64,000 nt of DNA, taken from positions 62,001 through 126,000 of the forward strand of contig NZ_QXFL01000006.1 in NCBI RefSeq assembly GCF_003584125.1, in the 5' to 3' direction. Origin of the DNA: Aurantiacibacter zhengii (GTDB taxonomy: Bacteria; Pseudomonadota; Alphaproteobacteria; Sphingomonadales; Sphingomonadaceae). Below, piece by piece: positions 28,425 to 36,708 of the stretch. Within the stretch, counting starts at the first letter, position 1, and every line of letters begins with the position of its first letter. The position numbers were made by a program, and so were the translations under genes. The notes under the pieces are model-generated. The model made no database searches. It worked only from the letters and a program-made list of their open reading frames with translations, and was not told where the DNA came from.

Positions 28425-29081
28425 ATGACCCTCTCCATTGGCTCGACAGCTCCCGATTTCACAGCGGAAACGACCCAAGGCACCATCACCTTCCATGATT
28501 GGATGGGCGACAATTGGGCTATCCTGTTTTCTCATCCAAAGGCATTTACCCCGGTTTGTACGACCGAGCTGGGTTACATGGCCGGTCTCGGCGAGGAATT
28601 TGCCAAACGCGACACCAAGATTCTCGGCCTGTCGGTCGACAGCAGCCAAGACAATCGCGACTGGCTACCCGATATCGAGGCGGTCAGCGGCAATAAAGTC
28701 GATTACCCGGTGGTCGGCGACAGCGACCTGAAGGTGGCCAAACTCTACAATATGTTGCCCGCCGAGGAGACTGGCAGTGCGGAGCAAAGAACCGCAGCCG
28801 ACAATGCTACCGTTCGCGCCGTCTATATCGTTGGCCCGGACAAAAAAATCCGTGCGATGCTACTCTATCCGATGAGCAGCGGACGCAATTTCGAAGAAGT
28901 GCTCCGATTGCTCGATTCAGTCCAGCTCACCGAAAGTAAAGGCGTGGCAACCCCGGTCAATTGGCAGAGTGGGGATGACGTCATCATTCCACCGTCTGTT
29001 TCCGATAAAGAAGCGAAAGCGCGCTTCCCGCAAGGTTTCACAACGCTGCGCCCCTATCTGCGCACGGTTAAAATCGACTGA
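28425..29081 (+). CDS. 1-Cys peroxiredoxin (Prx6 family)
   Basis: Thiol peroxidase, 218 aa, reducing H2O2 and organic peroxides. The peroxidatic Cys is in HPKAFTPVCTTELG (about residue 47), with the partner Thr and Arg of the family and a C-terminal extension (IPPSVSDKEAKARFP) typical of Prx6. No resolving Cys is present. AGGAG ends 7 nt before the ATG 28425, so the upstream in-frame ATG at 28335 is rejected. It is monocistronic, between the TonB receptor and a convergent methyltransferase gene. It may limit oxidative damage caused by metals. Confidence 0.95.
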   Translation: MTLSIGSTAPDFTAETTQGTITFHDWMGDNWAILFSHPKAFTPVCTTELGYMAGLGEEFAKRDTKILGLSVDSSQDNRDWLPDIEAVSGNKVDYPVVGDSDLKVAKLYNMLPAEETGSAEQRTAADNATVRAVYIVGPDKKIRAMLLYPMSSGRNFEEVLRLLDSVQLTESKGVATPVNWQSGDDVIIPPSVSDKEAKARFPQGFTTLRPYLRTVKID

Positions 29082-29163
29082 CCAGCGCAAGCGGATGTGG
29101 TGTATTTGGGCTCGAACTCAACAGGGGAACCCGCATGAAGCTAGACAAAAGCAGTCACGCAAC

Positions 29164-29179
29164 TGCGGCTTCTGCCGCA
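29164..29179 (-). terminator. Candidate hairpin after the methyltransferase gene
   Basis: TGCGGC-TTCT-GCCGCA forms a 6-bp stem with a 4-nt loop immediately after the methyltransferase stop codon, in the gap between convergent genes. The run of T residues on the minus strand is weak and comes later (CTTTTG), so termination is only a possibility. Confidence 0.35.
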
Positions 29180-29824
29180 TTACGATTTGGCACCGACGAA
29201 TTCGTAAGCGCATCCTGCCAGAAACTCGCGGAAATGGAGTTCGTTCAGCTCTCGGCGGGCTGGTAGCCACGGGCGGAATTCTTCGTATTCGCGCGAGACG
29301 CCGAACGGTTTCGTAGCGAATATTCCGATTTCAATCAGCCATCGCGGCCAGCGCTCGGGGTGCTTCAGGCCAAGCAGGGCCATCCGGCCACCCGTCGGGA
29401 GAGCAGCTGAGGCGCGCTCGATGATCGCGGCGTAGTCAGGTGGCATTTCCAGTCGAAAGGTGCTGATGACTGCGCTGGTCTCGCTCGGAAAGCGGAAGGC
29501 GGCTACGTCTGACTGCACAAATTCGACATTGCTAGCTCGCAGGCGCTTCGCTCGTCGACGGGCTTGGTCGAGCATGCCTTGCGAAAGGTCGACCAGCGTC
29601 ACCTTGCCGCTTGGTCCTACTCTCTCAAGCAGAAACGCGAGGTTTGCGCCGGTGACAGCACATAGATCGATCACATGGTCACCGGCCTTGAGTTCAAGCC
29701 GGTTAACCAGATCGCGTCGCCAGCGACCAAGACCGGCCCACCGAAACCCCGACACCAATCGGTCATAGATTCCCGCGTTCTTGTCGTAGAGACGTTCAAC
29801 CTGTTCGTTGGATAGAATTGCCAT
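29180..29824 (-). CDS. SAM-dependent methyltransferase, UbiE-like
   Basis: A 214-aa class I methyltransferase. Motif I reads HVIDLCAVTGANLAFL, where the usual glycine-rich loop (LGCGTG) is altered to LCAVTGAN; motif II acid is in KVTLVDLSQGM and a later QSDVAAFRFP loop fits motif III. It is downstream of DUF3703 on the same strand, about 8 bp apart, so it is probably under the same MerR-type promoter. In metal loci such enzymes could methylate a metalloid or a lipid; the altered SAM loop leaves activity uncertain. Confidence 0.83.
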   Translation of the reverse strand: MAILSNEQVERLYDKNAGIYDRLVSGFRWAGLGRWRRDLVNRLELKAGDHVIDLCAVTGANLAFLLERVGPSGKVTLVDLSQGMLDQARRRAKRLRASNVEFVQSDVAAFRFPSETSAVISTFRLEMPPDYAAIIERASAALPTGGRMALLGLKHPERWPRWLIEIGIFATKPFGVSREYEEFRPWLPARRELNELHFREFLAGCAYEFVGAKS

Positions 29825-29832
29825 GGCGCGTG

Positions 29833-30195
29833 CTAGCGAACCTCGTCCGAAGAGATGGTGAAAACCTCCGCGAGGTCGTCCGGGTATGGCATTGGCGCGA
29901 ATGCGCTCACGTTTGCGCGTCCGGTATTGCCCCAGGGGAGCCGTCCGGTGAGATTACCAAGGGGAGCGAGCGCAAGACGTATGACCTGCCCCAGAACTTC
30001 GCGGCCATCGCGGGTTTCAACTGCATAGCCCAGCATCGTCATATGTGAACGAAGGTGCGGCCCGAAGAAGCCCTGGCCCAGAATATGTTCCCGCTCGAGC
30101 GCGGTCCAAGCCAAAGCCCGGTCACCAGACTGCCTGGCGGCACGGAAAACGCGCCGCTCAGCTTCGATAAGTTCAATAATGTCCTTCTTTGCCAC
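29833..30195 (-). CDS. DUF3703 family protein of metal-resistance loci
   Basis: 120 aa, soluble. It matches the DUF3703 pattern known from mercury and other metal-resistance gene clusters: an N-terminal helix with charged residues (ELIEAERRVFRAAR), then ALEREHILGQGFFGPHLRSHMTML with several conserved His, and an LGNLTGRLPWGNTGRANVSAF segment. Function of the family is unknown. It appears to start with GTG at 30195 and is the first gene under the minus-strand MerR-type promoter at 30231-30261. Confidence 0.88.
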   Translation of the reverse strand: MAKKDIIELIEAERRVFRAARQSGDRALAWTALEREHILGQGFFGPHLRSHMTMLGYAVETRDGREVLGQVIRLALAPLGNLTGRLPWGNTGRANVSAFAPMPYPDDLAEVFTISSDEVR

Positions 30196-30230
30196 AGGAT
30201 TTTACCGTTCTGCTTGCATCTTCGAATCGT

Positions 30231-30261
30231 CTTATGCACCTTGTAGTGGCTACAAGGTCAA
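30231..30261 (-). promoter_or_regulatory. MerR-type operator-promoter for DUF3703/methyltransferase
   Basis: Reading the minus strand: -35 TTGACC (30261-30256), a 19-bp spacer, and -10 CATAAG (30236-30231). The -35 and spacer carry the perfect palindrome CCTTGTAG-CCA-CTACAAGG (plus-strand 30239-30257), the dyad expected for a CadR/MerR-like dimer. The divergent merR gene begins 17 bp from its other edge, so the same dimer can repress its own gene. Confidence 0.87.
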
Positions 30262-30277
30262 GCATTGCGAGAAACCC

Positions 30278-30664
30278 ATGAAGATTGGTGCCCTGGCGCG
30301 GAAGACCGGCACGACCGCCGAAACGATCCGCTACTACGAACGGACCGGATTGCTGGAGGAACCACCACGCACCGCCGGAAACTACCGGGACTATGGCCCG
30401 ACCGAATTGGCCAGATTGCGGTTTATCCGCCGCGCACGCGACCTCGGCTTCACCATGGCGGAGGTGCGCCAATTGCTTTCTTTGTCGGATGATCCATCGC
30501 AATCGTGCGAAGCCGTGGACTCTATTGCCAGCCTCCACCTACGCGAAGTGGATCGGAAGCTTGGTGACTTGCGAAAACTGCGAACCGAACTGCGCCATAT
30601 GGTCGACGACTGCCAGCACGGAGCGGTTGGCGAATGCCGGATAATCGAAGTGCTTTCCGGCTAG
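30278..30664 (+). CDS. MerR-family metal sensor, CadR/PbrR type (second copy)
   Basis: A 128-aa MerR regulator with the HTH (MKIGALARKTGTTAETIRYY), a dimer helix and metal-binding Cys77, Cys112 and Cys120, exactly the spacing found in the regulator at 10915. The two proteins are otherwise quite different, so they are not a fresh duplication. The start at 30278 begins at the canonical MKIG; the upstream open frame covers the operator and is rejected. It faces away from DUF3703, whose promoter it should control in response to Cd, Pb or Zn. Confidence 0.92.
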   Translation: MKIGALARKTGTTAETIRYYERTGLLEEPPRTAGNYRDYGPTELARLRFIRRARDLGFTMAEVRQLLSLSDDPSQSCEAVDSIASLHLREVDRKLGDLRKLRTELRHMVDDCQHGAVGECRIIEVLSG

Positions 30665-30711
30665 CGGGACAGCGCGCGTTTATTCGAGCGGTGACGGGAC
30701 GCAAACCATGA

Positions 30712-31002
30712 TCATCTCGAAATTCGGGGCGTGTTCTGACATATCTCGTCGGTGCGTTCGACAACAGAACCGATCCAGTCATCGATCTCGGCTTCGACCC
30801 AAACCGTGCAACGGGGACCGAGCGAACGCGACTTTGGAAAACGGCCTTCGCGCATCCGCTGATAGATTGCCGTTCGGCGCAGGCCCACGCGCGCCATGAC
30901 CTCGGGAAGACGAATGAGCCGGTCTGGCGTTGGCTCGACAGGAACGGCTTCCGCGTCCGTTTCGAGACCAGTCGTCATTTCAGAGAGCGAAGCTTTGTTC
31001 AT
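30712..31002 (-). CDS. AlpA-type helix-turn-helix regulator
   Basis: A 96-aa small DNA-binding protein of the AlpA/phage-regulatory type: RLIRLPEVMARVGLRRTAIYQRMREGRFP is the winged HTH, followed by the usual WVEAEIDDWI. The ATG at 31002 has GGAG 7 nt upstream and overlaps the end of the preceding HTH gene by 23 bp. AlpA proteins regulate excision or integrase genes in mobile elements; here no integrase is in the window. It marks the left edge of the conjugation region. Confidence 0.85.
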   Translation of the reverse strand: MNKASLSEMTTGLETDAEAVPVEPTPDRLIRLPEVMARVGLRRTAIYQRMREGRFPKSRSLGPRCTVWVEAEIDDWIGSVVERTDEICQNTPRISR

Positions 31003-31441
31003 CCTGCCGCTCCAGTTGCGCGAGGTGATCCGACAGGAGACCGGCGGTGCGGTGAGCGGTCCCCTTTGCCCAGCGCGGTCTCACATCGAGCAGCCTCTCG
31101 CCCAGCGCTTGATCCAAAGCAGACGGCAACTCGCTTATGAAGGTTTCAAGAAATTCCAGCACGCCGCTATTCTGCCAATCCTTGCTACGCTGCGAGTACC
31201 CCGCGAGTGCCAGCATCAGGGAGGTGCGCGGCGCGTGACCGCTCGCGTCAAGGATGGCCAGCGCCTCAAGCAGTGTGGCTGACCTTGTCCCGGCGAGGAT
31301 GCGTCGGAGCGCGTCCTTGTTGATATTCGTCTGTGCGGCAATCGTCCGCCGGGACTTGCCACTTTCGTCCACGGCATGGTCGAGGAAAGCGGCGACTCCT
31401 CGCGATAGTTCTCCCCATTTGTCGTTTGTGTTTCGCGCCAT
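30980..31441 (-). CDS. Helix-turn-helix regulator of the conjugation region
   Basis: A 153-aa protein with an N-terminal HTH-like segment (GKSRRTIAAQTNINKDALRRIL, about residues 28-50) of lambda-repressor style and a helical C-terminal half of unknown role. It is transcribed away from traA and sits with alpA in a two-gene unit, the arrangement expected for control of transfer genes. A 6-bp inverted repeat (31455-31475) lies 14 bp upstream of its ATG and may be an autoregulatory operator. Confidence 0.7.
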   Translation of the reverse strand: MARNTNDKWGELSRGVAAFLDHAVDESGKSRRTIAAQTNINKDALRRILAGTRSATLLEALAILDASGHAPRTSLMLALAGYSQRSKDWQNSGVLEFLETFISELPSALDQALGERLLDVRPRWAKGTAHRTAGLLSDHLAQLERQDEQSFAL

Positions 31442-31804
31442 TGTTCCTGCTTCCGGTGATCTTTAGCGAATCACCAACAGGCTAGGCGACGCGTCAAACT
31501 GTAGGAAAGGAAAAAGAACAAATAAGGAACTTGTAGGAAACTGGCTCATCGTCACACGATTTGATTCGCGCAGAGTCCGGTCCCTCGATCTCAGATTTCG
31601 GTATGGGTGGCGCAATGATCGGTATTCTTGGCCGCAATGTCTGCACCGGTCGCGCAAAGCCCGGTCAGATTGCCCAGAATCGACGATTTCTCTTGGTCGG
31701 AATGCCGCGTGCGGCAGTTTCCGTTTTCCTACACCCTGCCTTCCAATCGAGGAAAGAACATACAGCGAACGCATCGCTGCCAATGTTCGAAACGGAGTTC
31801 CTCG
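31442..31804. promoter_or_regulatory. Divergent control region of the tra operon
   Basis: 363 bp between the HTH gene (minus) and traA (plus) with no gene. It contains the inverted repeat GGTGAT-N9-ATCACC (31455-31475) and two direct copies of GTAGGAAA (31501-31508 and 31533-31540) 32 bp apart, close to three helical turns. These are candidate regulator sites for transfer-gene control. I cannot identify an origin of transfer or nick site here. Confidence 0.5.
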
Positions 31805-32131
31805 ATGAACAATGCAATCACCCTTCCCCGCCCATCCGTCAAAGGCATTCGTGCCCGCGACTATATTCTTCCGGCCGCGATTGCGGTCGCCTGCGCCGGT
31901 GCCGCCTATGCCGGTGCCGACACGACCTTTGATCCGGCGCTGCAGAAGTTCACTGACTTCCTCGAAGGTTCGGGCGGCAAGATCATCACCGTCCTCAGCC
32001 TTGCCGGCGGTTTGATCGCGCTCGCCTCGGGCCGCTTCGCCCTTGGGCAGGTCGCGGTCCCGGTCGGTGTCGGAATTGGCGTCGGCACAGGCGTGCCGAT
32101 CGTCACCTCGGTCGTGACCGCAACCATTTGA
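31805..32131 (+). CDS. traA: TraA-like pilin of an F-type conjugation system
   Basis: Pilus subunit precursor, 108 aa. A long leader with a hydrophobic segment (DYILPAAIAVACAGAAYAGA) is followed by two hydrophobic helices separated by a short loop (ITVLSLAGGLIALASGRF, and a Val/Gly-rich second helix), as in F-type and related cyclic pilins. GGAG stands 7 nt upstream of the ATG 31805. First gene of the tra operon, 26 bp before traL. Confidence 0.85.
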   Translation: MNNAITLPRPSVKGIRARDYILPAAIAVACAGAAYAGADTTFDPALQKFTDFLEGSGGKIITVLSLAGGLIALASGRFALGQVAVPVGVGIGVGTGVPIVTSVVTATI

Positions 32132-32157
32132 TCGCGGTCTAACGACGGGAGGGCGGC

Positions 32158-32445
32158 ATGGCCGACAGATACCTCGTTCCACGGCGGCTCGACGACCCGG
32201 AGCTCATCGGCTTCTGGACCATCGACGAGTTTGCGGGACTGCTCGTCCCCTTCGCGTGGGGCATCCTTTCGCAGCACATCATCATCGGCACCGGCCTATC
32301 GGTCATGACCTGGTTCGCCCTTCGAAAGGCGAAGGCATCAGGCGCAGGGTCGAAACTGGTCCATGCTGCCTACTGGTATCTGCCGGGGAGCTTCCTCGGG
32401 CTGAAAGCCACGCCGCCCTCCCACTGCCGCCTGCTCGCAGGCTGA
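32158..32445 (+). CDS. traL: TraL conjugal pilus assembly protein
   Basis: A 95-aa inner-membrane component of the F-type type IV secretion system. The N-terminal PRRLDDPELIGFWTIDEFAG is followed by one or two hydrophobic segments and an amphipathic tail, the usual TraL layout. It sits between traA and traE as in F. It ends 12 bp before traE. Confidence 0.9.
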   Translation: MADRYLVPRRLDDPELIGFWTIDEFAGLLVPFAWGILSQHIIIGTGLSVMTWFALRKAKASGAGSKLVHAAYWYLPGSFLGLKATPPSHCRLLAG

Positions 32446-32457
32446 GGGAGGACCCAA

Positions 32458-33027
32458 GTGAAACACGAATTCGCCTATGAGGAAGCGCAGCGTCACCTCA
32501 AACAGCGCAACCGCTTCGCCGCGCTGTCAGCCGTGCTGGGCCTTACCAGCCTGCTGGCGGTCGGCGCGGCGGCGACGCGCGAGGAAAGCGTCATTTTGGT
32601 GCCTGTCACGACCGAGCGCCTGACGCTCGGGAGCGGCGGTACCGATGCGCACTACCTCGAACTCGTAACCCGCGACACCGCGCTCATGCTGCTCAATCGC
32701 GCACCCGAGAGCCTCGACTACTGGATGGAACAGGTCCTCAAGGTGGCAGATCCGTCAGCGCACGGGAGCCTCAAGGCCGAGCTCGTCAAGATCGTCGACG
32801 AGCAGCGCGGTTCGGACATCAGCCAGGCCTTCGTCATCTCGCGGATGGAGGTCGACGCGCAGGCGCTCACCGCTGTCGTCACCGGCACGCTCAAGACCTT
32901 CGTCGGTGCGCAGGTGATCGCAAGCCAAGAGCGCAGCTTCGAATTCAGCTGGAACCGCCGCGGCCTCAGTCTCGGCCTCACCGGCTTCCGCCAGCTCCCA
33001 ACCGAAAACGAGGAGGAGAACCCATGA
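32458..33027 (+). CDS. traE: TraE conjugal pilus assembly protein
   Basis: A 189-aa VirB8-like scaffold subunit with one N-terminal membrane helix (about 24-42) and a periplasmic domain (ILVPVTTERLTLGSGGTDAH...). It begins with GTG at 32458 preceded by a strong GGGAGG. The 3' end overlaps traK by 4 bp (ATGA). Intact in length and order. Confidence 0.92.
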   Translation: MKHEFAYEEAQRHLKQRNRFAALSAVLGLTSLLAVGAAATREESVILVPVTTERLTLGSGGTDAHYLELVTRDTALMLLNRAPESLDYWMEQVLKVADPSAHGSLKAELVKIVDEQRGSDISQAFVISRMEVDAQALTAVVTGTLKTFVGAQVIASQERSFEFSWNRRGLSLGLTGFRQLPTENEEENP

Positions 33028-33779
33028 CACTCCTATCCCGCCCCTTCCCCGCCGCGCTGACCAGCGTTGCGCTGGCAATCGCCACGGCCGCCTACGCTTC
33101 ACCGGCACATGCCGACCAGTTCGTCGAGGCCGCTGATGGCGCCGCGATCGACTGCGTGCTCGCGCGCGGCGCGCTGACCCGTATCGCCCTCATCGAGGAC
33201 GGTTTCGCCAATGTCTCGAAGATGGCGAGCGGTTTTCCCTACAACGATTTCGAGGTGACCCACGAGCCGGTGCGCGGCGACATCTATGTCTCGGTGCCGC
33301 TGCAATATGCGAGCGCCAAGGTCAGCTTCTTCGCGACGAGCAGCGCGGGCTATGTCTACAAGTTCACCTGCCGCGTCGAAGGCGAGGAAGCGAGCCAGCT
33401 CTTCGTCACCAATCCCGCGCTCGCCAAATCCCAGGCGAGTGAATGGGAAGGCGCAGCAGTGACGCGCGACGAGGCCGCGATCCGGCTGATCGAAGCGATG
33501 GCCAGCGATGGGGTCCTGCCGGGCTTCCGCGCCCGTGCCGAACTTTCGCGACCACGCCACACCGACAGCCTCGAAGTGCAGCAGGTCGCGGAATACGAAG
33601 GCGCCGAACTGATCGGCCAAGCCTTTACTCTCCGTAATCTTGGCCCGGCACTCGTCGACCTTGCCGGTGAGCGCGAGGCGCCCGCCGGGGCGCTGGCCTT
33701 TGCCTATGGCCGCAACTCCCTCGAGCCCGGCGAGAGCACGCAAGCCTTCCTTGTCTTTACCAAGGGAGGGCTCAAATAA
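33024..33779 (+). CDS. traK: TraK secretin-like conjugation protein
   Basis: Outer-membrane/periplasmic core protein of the VirB9 type, 251 aa with a signal peptide (cleavage after SPAHA, about residue 30). Beta-rich throughout, with the late GQAFTLRNLGPALVDL typical of TraK. It overlaps traE (ATGA) and traB (TAATG). Confidence 0.9.
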   Translation: MTLLSRPFPAALTSVALAIATAAYASPAHADQFVEAADGAAIDCVLARGALTRIALIEDGFANVSKMASGFPYNDFEVTHEPVRGDIYVSVPLQYASAKVSFFATSSAGYVYKFTCRVEGEEASQLFVTNPALAKSQASEWEGAAVTRDEAAIRLIEAMASDGVLPGFRARAELSRPRHTDSLEVQQVAEYEGAELIGQAFTLRNLGPALVDLAGEREAPAGALAFAYGRNSLEPGESTQAFLVFTKGGLK

Positions 33780-35062
33780 TGGCCGATACCGACACAAGCT
33801 ATACGCCCGCGGCAGCGCCAAAGGACGAGACGCGCGGCGAAGCCCGGCGCGATCTCAACCGCACGGTCGCGCAGCGCCAGAAGCTGTTGCTTGCCGGGAT
33901 CGGCGGCGTGGCGCTCATCGCCGGTTCGATGTTCATCTTCGGCGGCGAGGATGAAGCGAGCGCCGACGGCGCGGGCGCAACCACGATCGAGACCGGCGCG
34001 CTGGTCAATCGCAATCTCTCGCAGCGCGAATTCGTCGCCACTTACGGCAACCGCCTCGATGCGCAGGGCAAGGCGATCAAGGACCTGCAGGAGACCCAGC
34101 TTCCCAGGGCTTCGATCGAGCAGGAGCTCGAAACGCTGCGGGGCGAGAACGCGCGGATGCTGAGCGACGGGCAAGCTGCGATCGATGCGATCTCGGCGGA
34201 GAACGCTGCCTTGCGCTCGGAACTCGAAACCGTCCGCACCAATCCCCCAGTTGCGCCGGTGGCCGCAGTCGATCCGCGGGCTCCGGGCTTCGCTCCCGGA
34301 CCGCTCGAGCCACCCAGCGAACCCAAGGCAAGCCTGCTGAGCTTCTCAAACGACAAGCCGGGCACCGCCAAGGCCAAGGCAACCGAAAGCGCGCCGGCGC
34401 TGCTGCTCGAGGCAAGCCGCGATTACCTGCCGCCCAACAGCTATGCACCTGCCACCGTAATCGTCGGGGTCGACGCCTCGACCGGGGTCACCAGCCAGAG
34501 CGATCCGCTGCCCGTGGTGCTGCGGATCACCGGTCCGGCGCGCTCGGTGCTGCAGGGCAACAAGCTCCTCACCACCGATCTCACCGGCTGCCTCGTCAAC
34601 GGCGCGGCGCGAGGCGATCTCTCGGCCGAGAAGGTTTACGTCAAGCTCGTGCGCATGACCTGTGCGCAGCCCGGCGGACGCTTCGCGGTGAGCGAAGTGA
34701 AGGGATTCATCGCCTTCGCCGGCAAGTCGGGCGTGCGCGGCAATGTCGTCAGCCGCGAAGGCAGCCTCGTCAGCCAGGCGCTGCTCGCCGGAATCGTCGG
34801 CGGCTTCGGCCGCGGCTTCTCGGCCAATGCCAACGGCATCTTTGCGCAGCCTGTCGGCAGCGACGGCAAGCGCGACGCGCTCTCGCCGACCGACATCCTC
34901 GCAGGCGGCCTGGGCCAGGGCGCGGGCGAAGCCGCCGACACCGTCAGCAAATACCTCATCGAACGCGCAGAACAGTACCAACCCGTCGTCGAGATGCCGA
35001 CCGGCATCGCAGTCGAGATCGTCTTTCTCGACGGCGTCCATGTCAGGAGCACACCCCAATGA
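33779..35062 (+). CDS. traB: TraB conjugation core-complex protein
   Basis: VirB10-like protein, 427 aa, spanning the envelope. It has an N-terminal cytoplasmic part, one membrane helix (LLLAGIGGVALIAGSMFIF, about 39-57), a coiled coil (about 100-150), a Pro-rich stretch, and the C-terminal beta-barrel (YAPATVIVGVDASTGVTSQS, CLVNGAARGDLSAEKVYVKL). No truncation visible. It overlaps traK and the following dsbC remnant. Confidence 0.93.
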   Translation: MADTDTSYTPAAAPKDETRGEARRDLNRTVAQRQKLLLAGIGGVALIAGSMFIFGGEDEASADGAGATTIETGALVNRNLSQREFVATYGNRLDAQGKAIKDLQETQLPRASIEQELETLRGENARMLSDGQAAIDAISAENAALRSELETVRTNPPVAPVAAVDPRAPGFAPGPLEPPSEPKASLLSFSNDKPGTAKAKATESAPALLLEASRDYLPPNSYAPATVIVGVDASTGVTSQSDPLPVVLRITGPARSVLQGNKLLTTDLTGCLVNGAARGDLSAEKVYVKLVRMTCAQPGGRFAVSEVKGFIAFAGKSGVRGNVVSREGSLVSQALLAGIVGGFGRGFSANANGIFAQPVGSDGKRDALSPTDILAGGLGQGAGEAADTVSKYLIERAEQYQPVVEMPTGIAVEIVFLDGVHVRSTPQ

Positions 35063-35781
35063 ACTACTCGAACCAGCGGCCCGGCCTCAAGGCGCGCGCC
35101 GCGCACATATCGCTCGCCGCCGCCAGCGCAGCAGCCCTCCTTACAAGCGGCGTCGCGATCGTAACCGCCATGCCCGCGCAGGCCGCGATCACGCGAGATG
35201 TGGTTGAAGCGCTCAAGCTTCGTCTGCCCAGAACGCCGATCGACGCGCTCGATTGCACGACATTCGCGCCATGGTGCGAGGTCGTCTCGGGAGAGACGCT
35301 GTTCTACATCGACGAAGCGGCACGCTACCTCTTCGTCGGGCGGCTCTACGACATGGAGGAGCGGCGCGACGTGACTGCCGCGCGCCTGCTCGAACTCAAC
35401 CCCGACCTGCTCGCCGCCGGCGCAGCCCGCCACGCCGGCGAGGACACTGGAGGGCGCCATGACGTTGCCGAAACCCGCGACAGGCAGGTCGCGACGCATG
35501 TCGATCTCAAAGCCCTTCCCAAGGAAGGCGCGATCCTGTGGGGCAATCCCAAGGGGCCGAAGCTGGTTGTCTTCTCGGATTTCCAGTGCGGCTACTGTAA
35601 GCGGCTCGGCAACCTCGCCGATCACTACCGCACCGCCGATCCGATCGCGCGCCGCTTCTTTGCCCAGGACCTCCAGATCGCGTTTCTCATCGCAGCCGGC
35701 GGTCTCGCCCTGCTGCGCCTGCCGGCCTTCCTGCGCCGCCTCGACCGCCGCCTCTCCGAAGGATCTTCTCGCCATGGATAA
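35059..35781 (+). pseudogene. Truncated DsbC-like disulfide isomerase of the tra operon
   Basis: Opens as a normal DsbC: export signal (ending MPAQAA), N-terminal dimerisation domain (IDALDCTTFAPWCEVVSGET) and the catalytic region VVFSDFQCGYCKRL at about residues 171-184. Directly after CKRL the thioredoxin fold stops and the frame runs into an unrelated tail (FFAQDLQIAFLIAAGG, then RRLDRRLSEGSSRHG) that overlaps the start of trbI, as a normal upstream gene would. I read this as a deletion joining 5' dsbC to the 3' end of a gene before trbI; traV and traC, expected between, are missing. Product unlikely to be active. Confidence 0.75.
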
Positions 35782-36154
35782 ACTCAACCTCCCGCTGCGC
35801 CTGCTTGGCCCGAAACTGCTTGCCGTAGCCTTGCTCGTTGCTGCGCTCTTGTGGGGCGCGTGGCTTACCCAGCAGGTCACCAGCGCCCCCAAGCAGCGGA
35901 TCGTCACGGTCCGGCTTGCCGAGACCATCGGCACCTTCGTCGAGGAGGCCGCGCGCGCCGATGCCGATCCGGCGGTCGTCCAGGCGGCAAGCCTCGCCTA
36001 TCTCAAGGCCGCCGAAAGCGCCGTTGCCGACATGGGCCATGACGGCCGCGTGGTGCTGGTTGCCGAGGCCGTGCTCGCGGGCGCTGCCGACGACGCAACC
36101 TCCGAACTCGAGCAGCGCATTGCGGACAAGCTCGCCGGGGAGAAGCAGCCATGA
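35774..36154 (+). CDS. trbI: TrbI-like conjugation protein
   Basis: A 126-aa inner-membrane protein with one N-terminal helix (LLAVALLVAALLWGAWL) and a periplasmic helical domain (VRLAETIGTFVEEAARA, VVLVAEAVLAGAADD), matching F-plasmid TrbI in size and layout. It overlaps the preceding frame by 8 bp and the traF start by 4 bp (ATGA). It appears intact although its neighbours are not. Confidence 0.8.
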   Translation: MDKLNLPLRLLGPKLLAVALLVAALLWGAWLTQQVTSAPKQRIVTVRLAETIGTFVEEAARADADPAVVQAASLAYLKAAESAVADMGHDGRVVLVAEAVLAGAADDATSELEQRIADKLAGEKQP

Positions 36155-36708
36155 GCCTGACCCGCACGATCCGCCGTTCGCTGCTGCTCTCGGGCCTCGT
36201 CCTGCTGCCGCTCGCCTGGGCGCCGCTCGATGCCTTCAGCAAGGACCACGCGTTCCTCATCAATGCGAGCCCGAGCCTGCCCAACTGGGCGTTCTGGCTC
36301 GACAAGCACGCGCCGATCGAACGCGGCAGCCTGATCTTCTTCGAGCCGCCGCAAAGCGAGCTGCTCGAAAGGCATTTCGGAAAAGGACCGCAGATGTTCG
36401 GCAAGCGCGTGCTTGGCATGCCGGGCGATGTCGTGCGCCACGAGGGCGATGCGGTCTTCATCAACGGGAAGCAGGTCGCGAGCCTGCTCGAGGTCACCCG
36501 CCTTGGCGTGCCGCTTACGCGCGGTCCCGAAGGCGCAATACCGGAAGGTTGCTACTACACCGGAACCGACCATCCGCGCGGGCTCGACAGCCGCTACGGC
36601 GCAATCGGGTACGTGTGTCGCGGGCAGATCCTCGGCAGCGGGAGGGCAAGGATGACGAGGCAGGCAAGTTCGTGCCGTTCTCGGGCGACGCGTCCTCGAC
36701 GCTCGTAA
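36151..36708 (+). pseudogene. traF: TraF-type S26 signal peptidase, 3' end replaced
   Basis: Conjugative-transfer signal peptidase of the S26 family. N-terminal anchor (SLLLSGLVLLPLAWAPL), serine-protease box with NASPSLPNWAFWL, the Lys region GKRVLGMPGDVV and C-terminal GTDHPRGLDSRYGAIGYV are all there. After IGYVCRGQILGSGRA the reading frame leaves the family sequence (MTRQASSCRSRATRPRRS) because it has entered a traH fragment in another frame at about 36645. Only the last few native residues are lost, so the peptidase itself might still fold; the junction is what marks it as damaged. Confidence 0.7.

Noticed and set aside
29134-29265. Small plus-strand frame (43 aa) with a GGGGAA box
   Set aside because: Largely antisense to the 3' end of the methyltransferase gene; no conserved features.
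31463-32182. Minus-strand frame of about 240 codons opposite traA
   Set aside because: Composition artefact covering the traA pilin and its control region; no recognisable domain.
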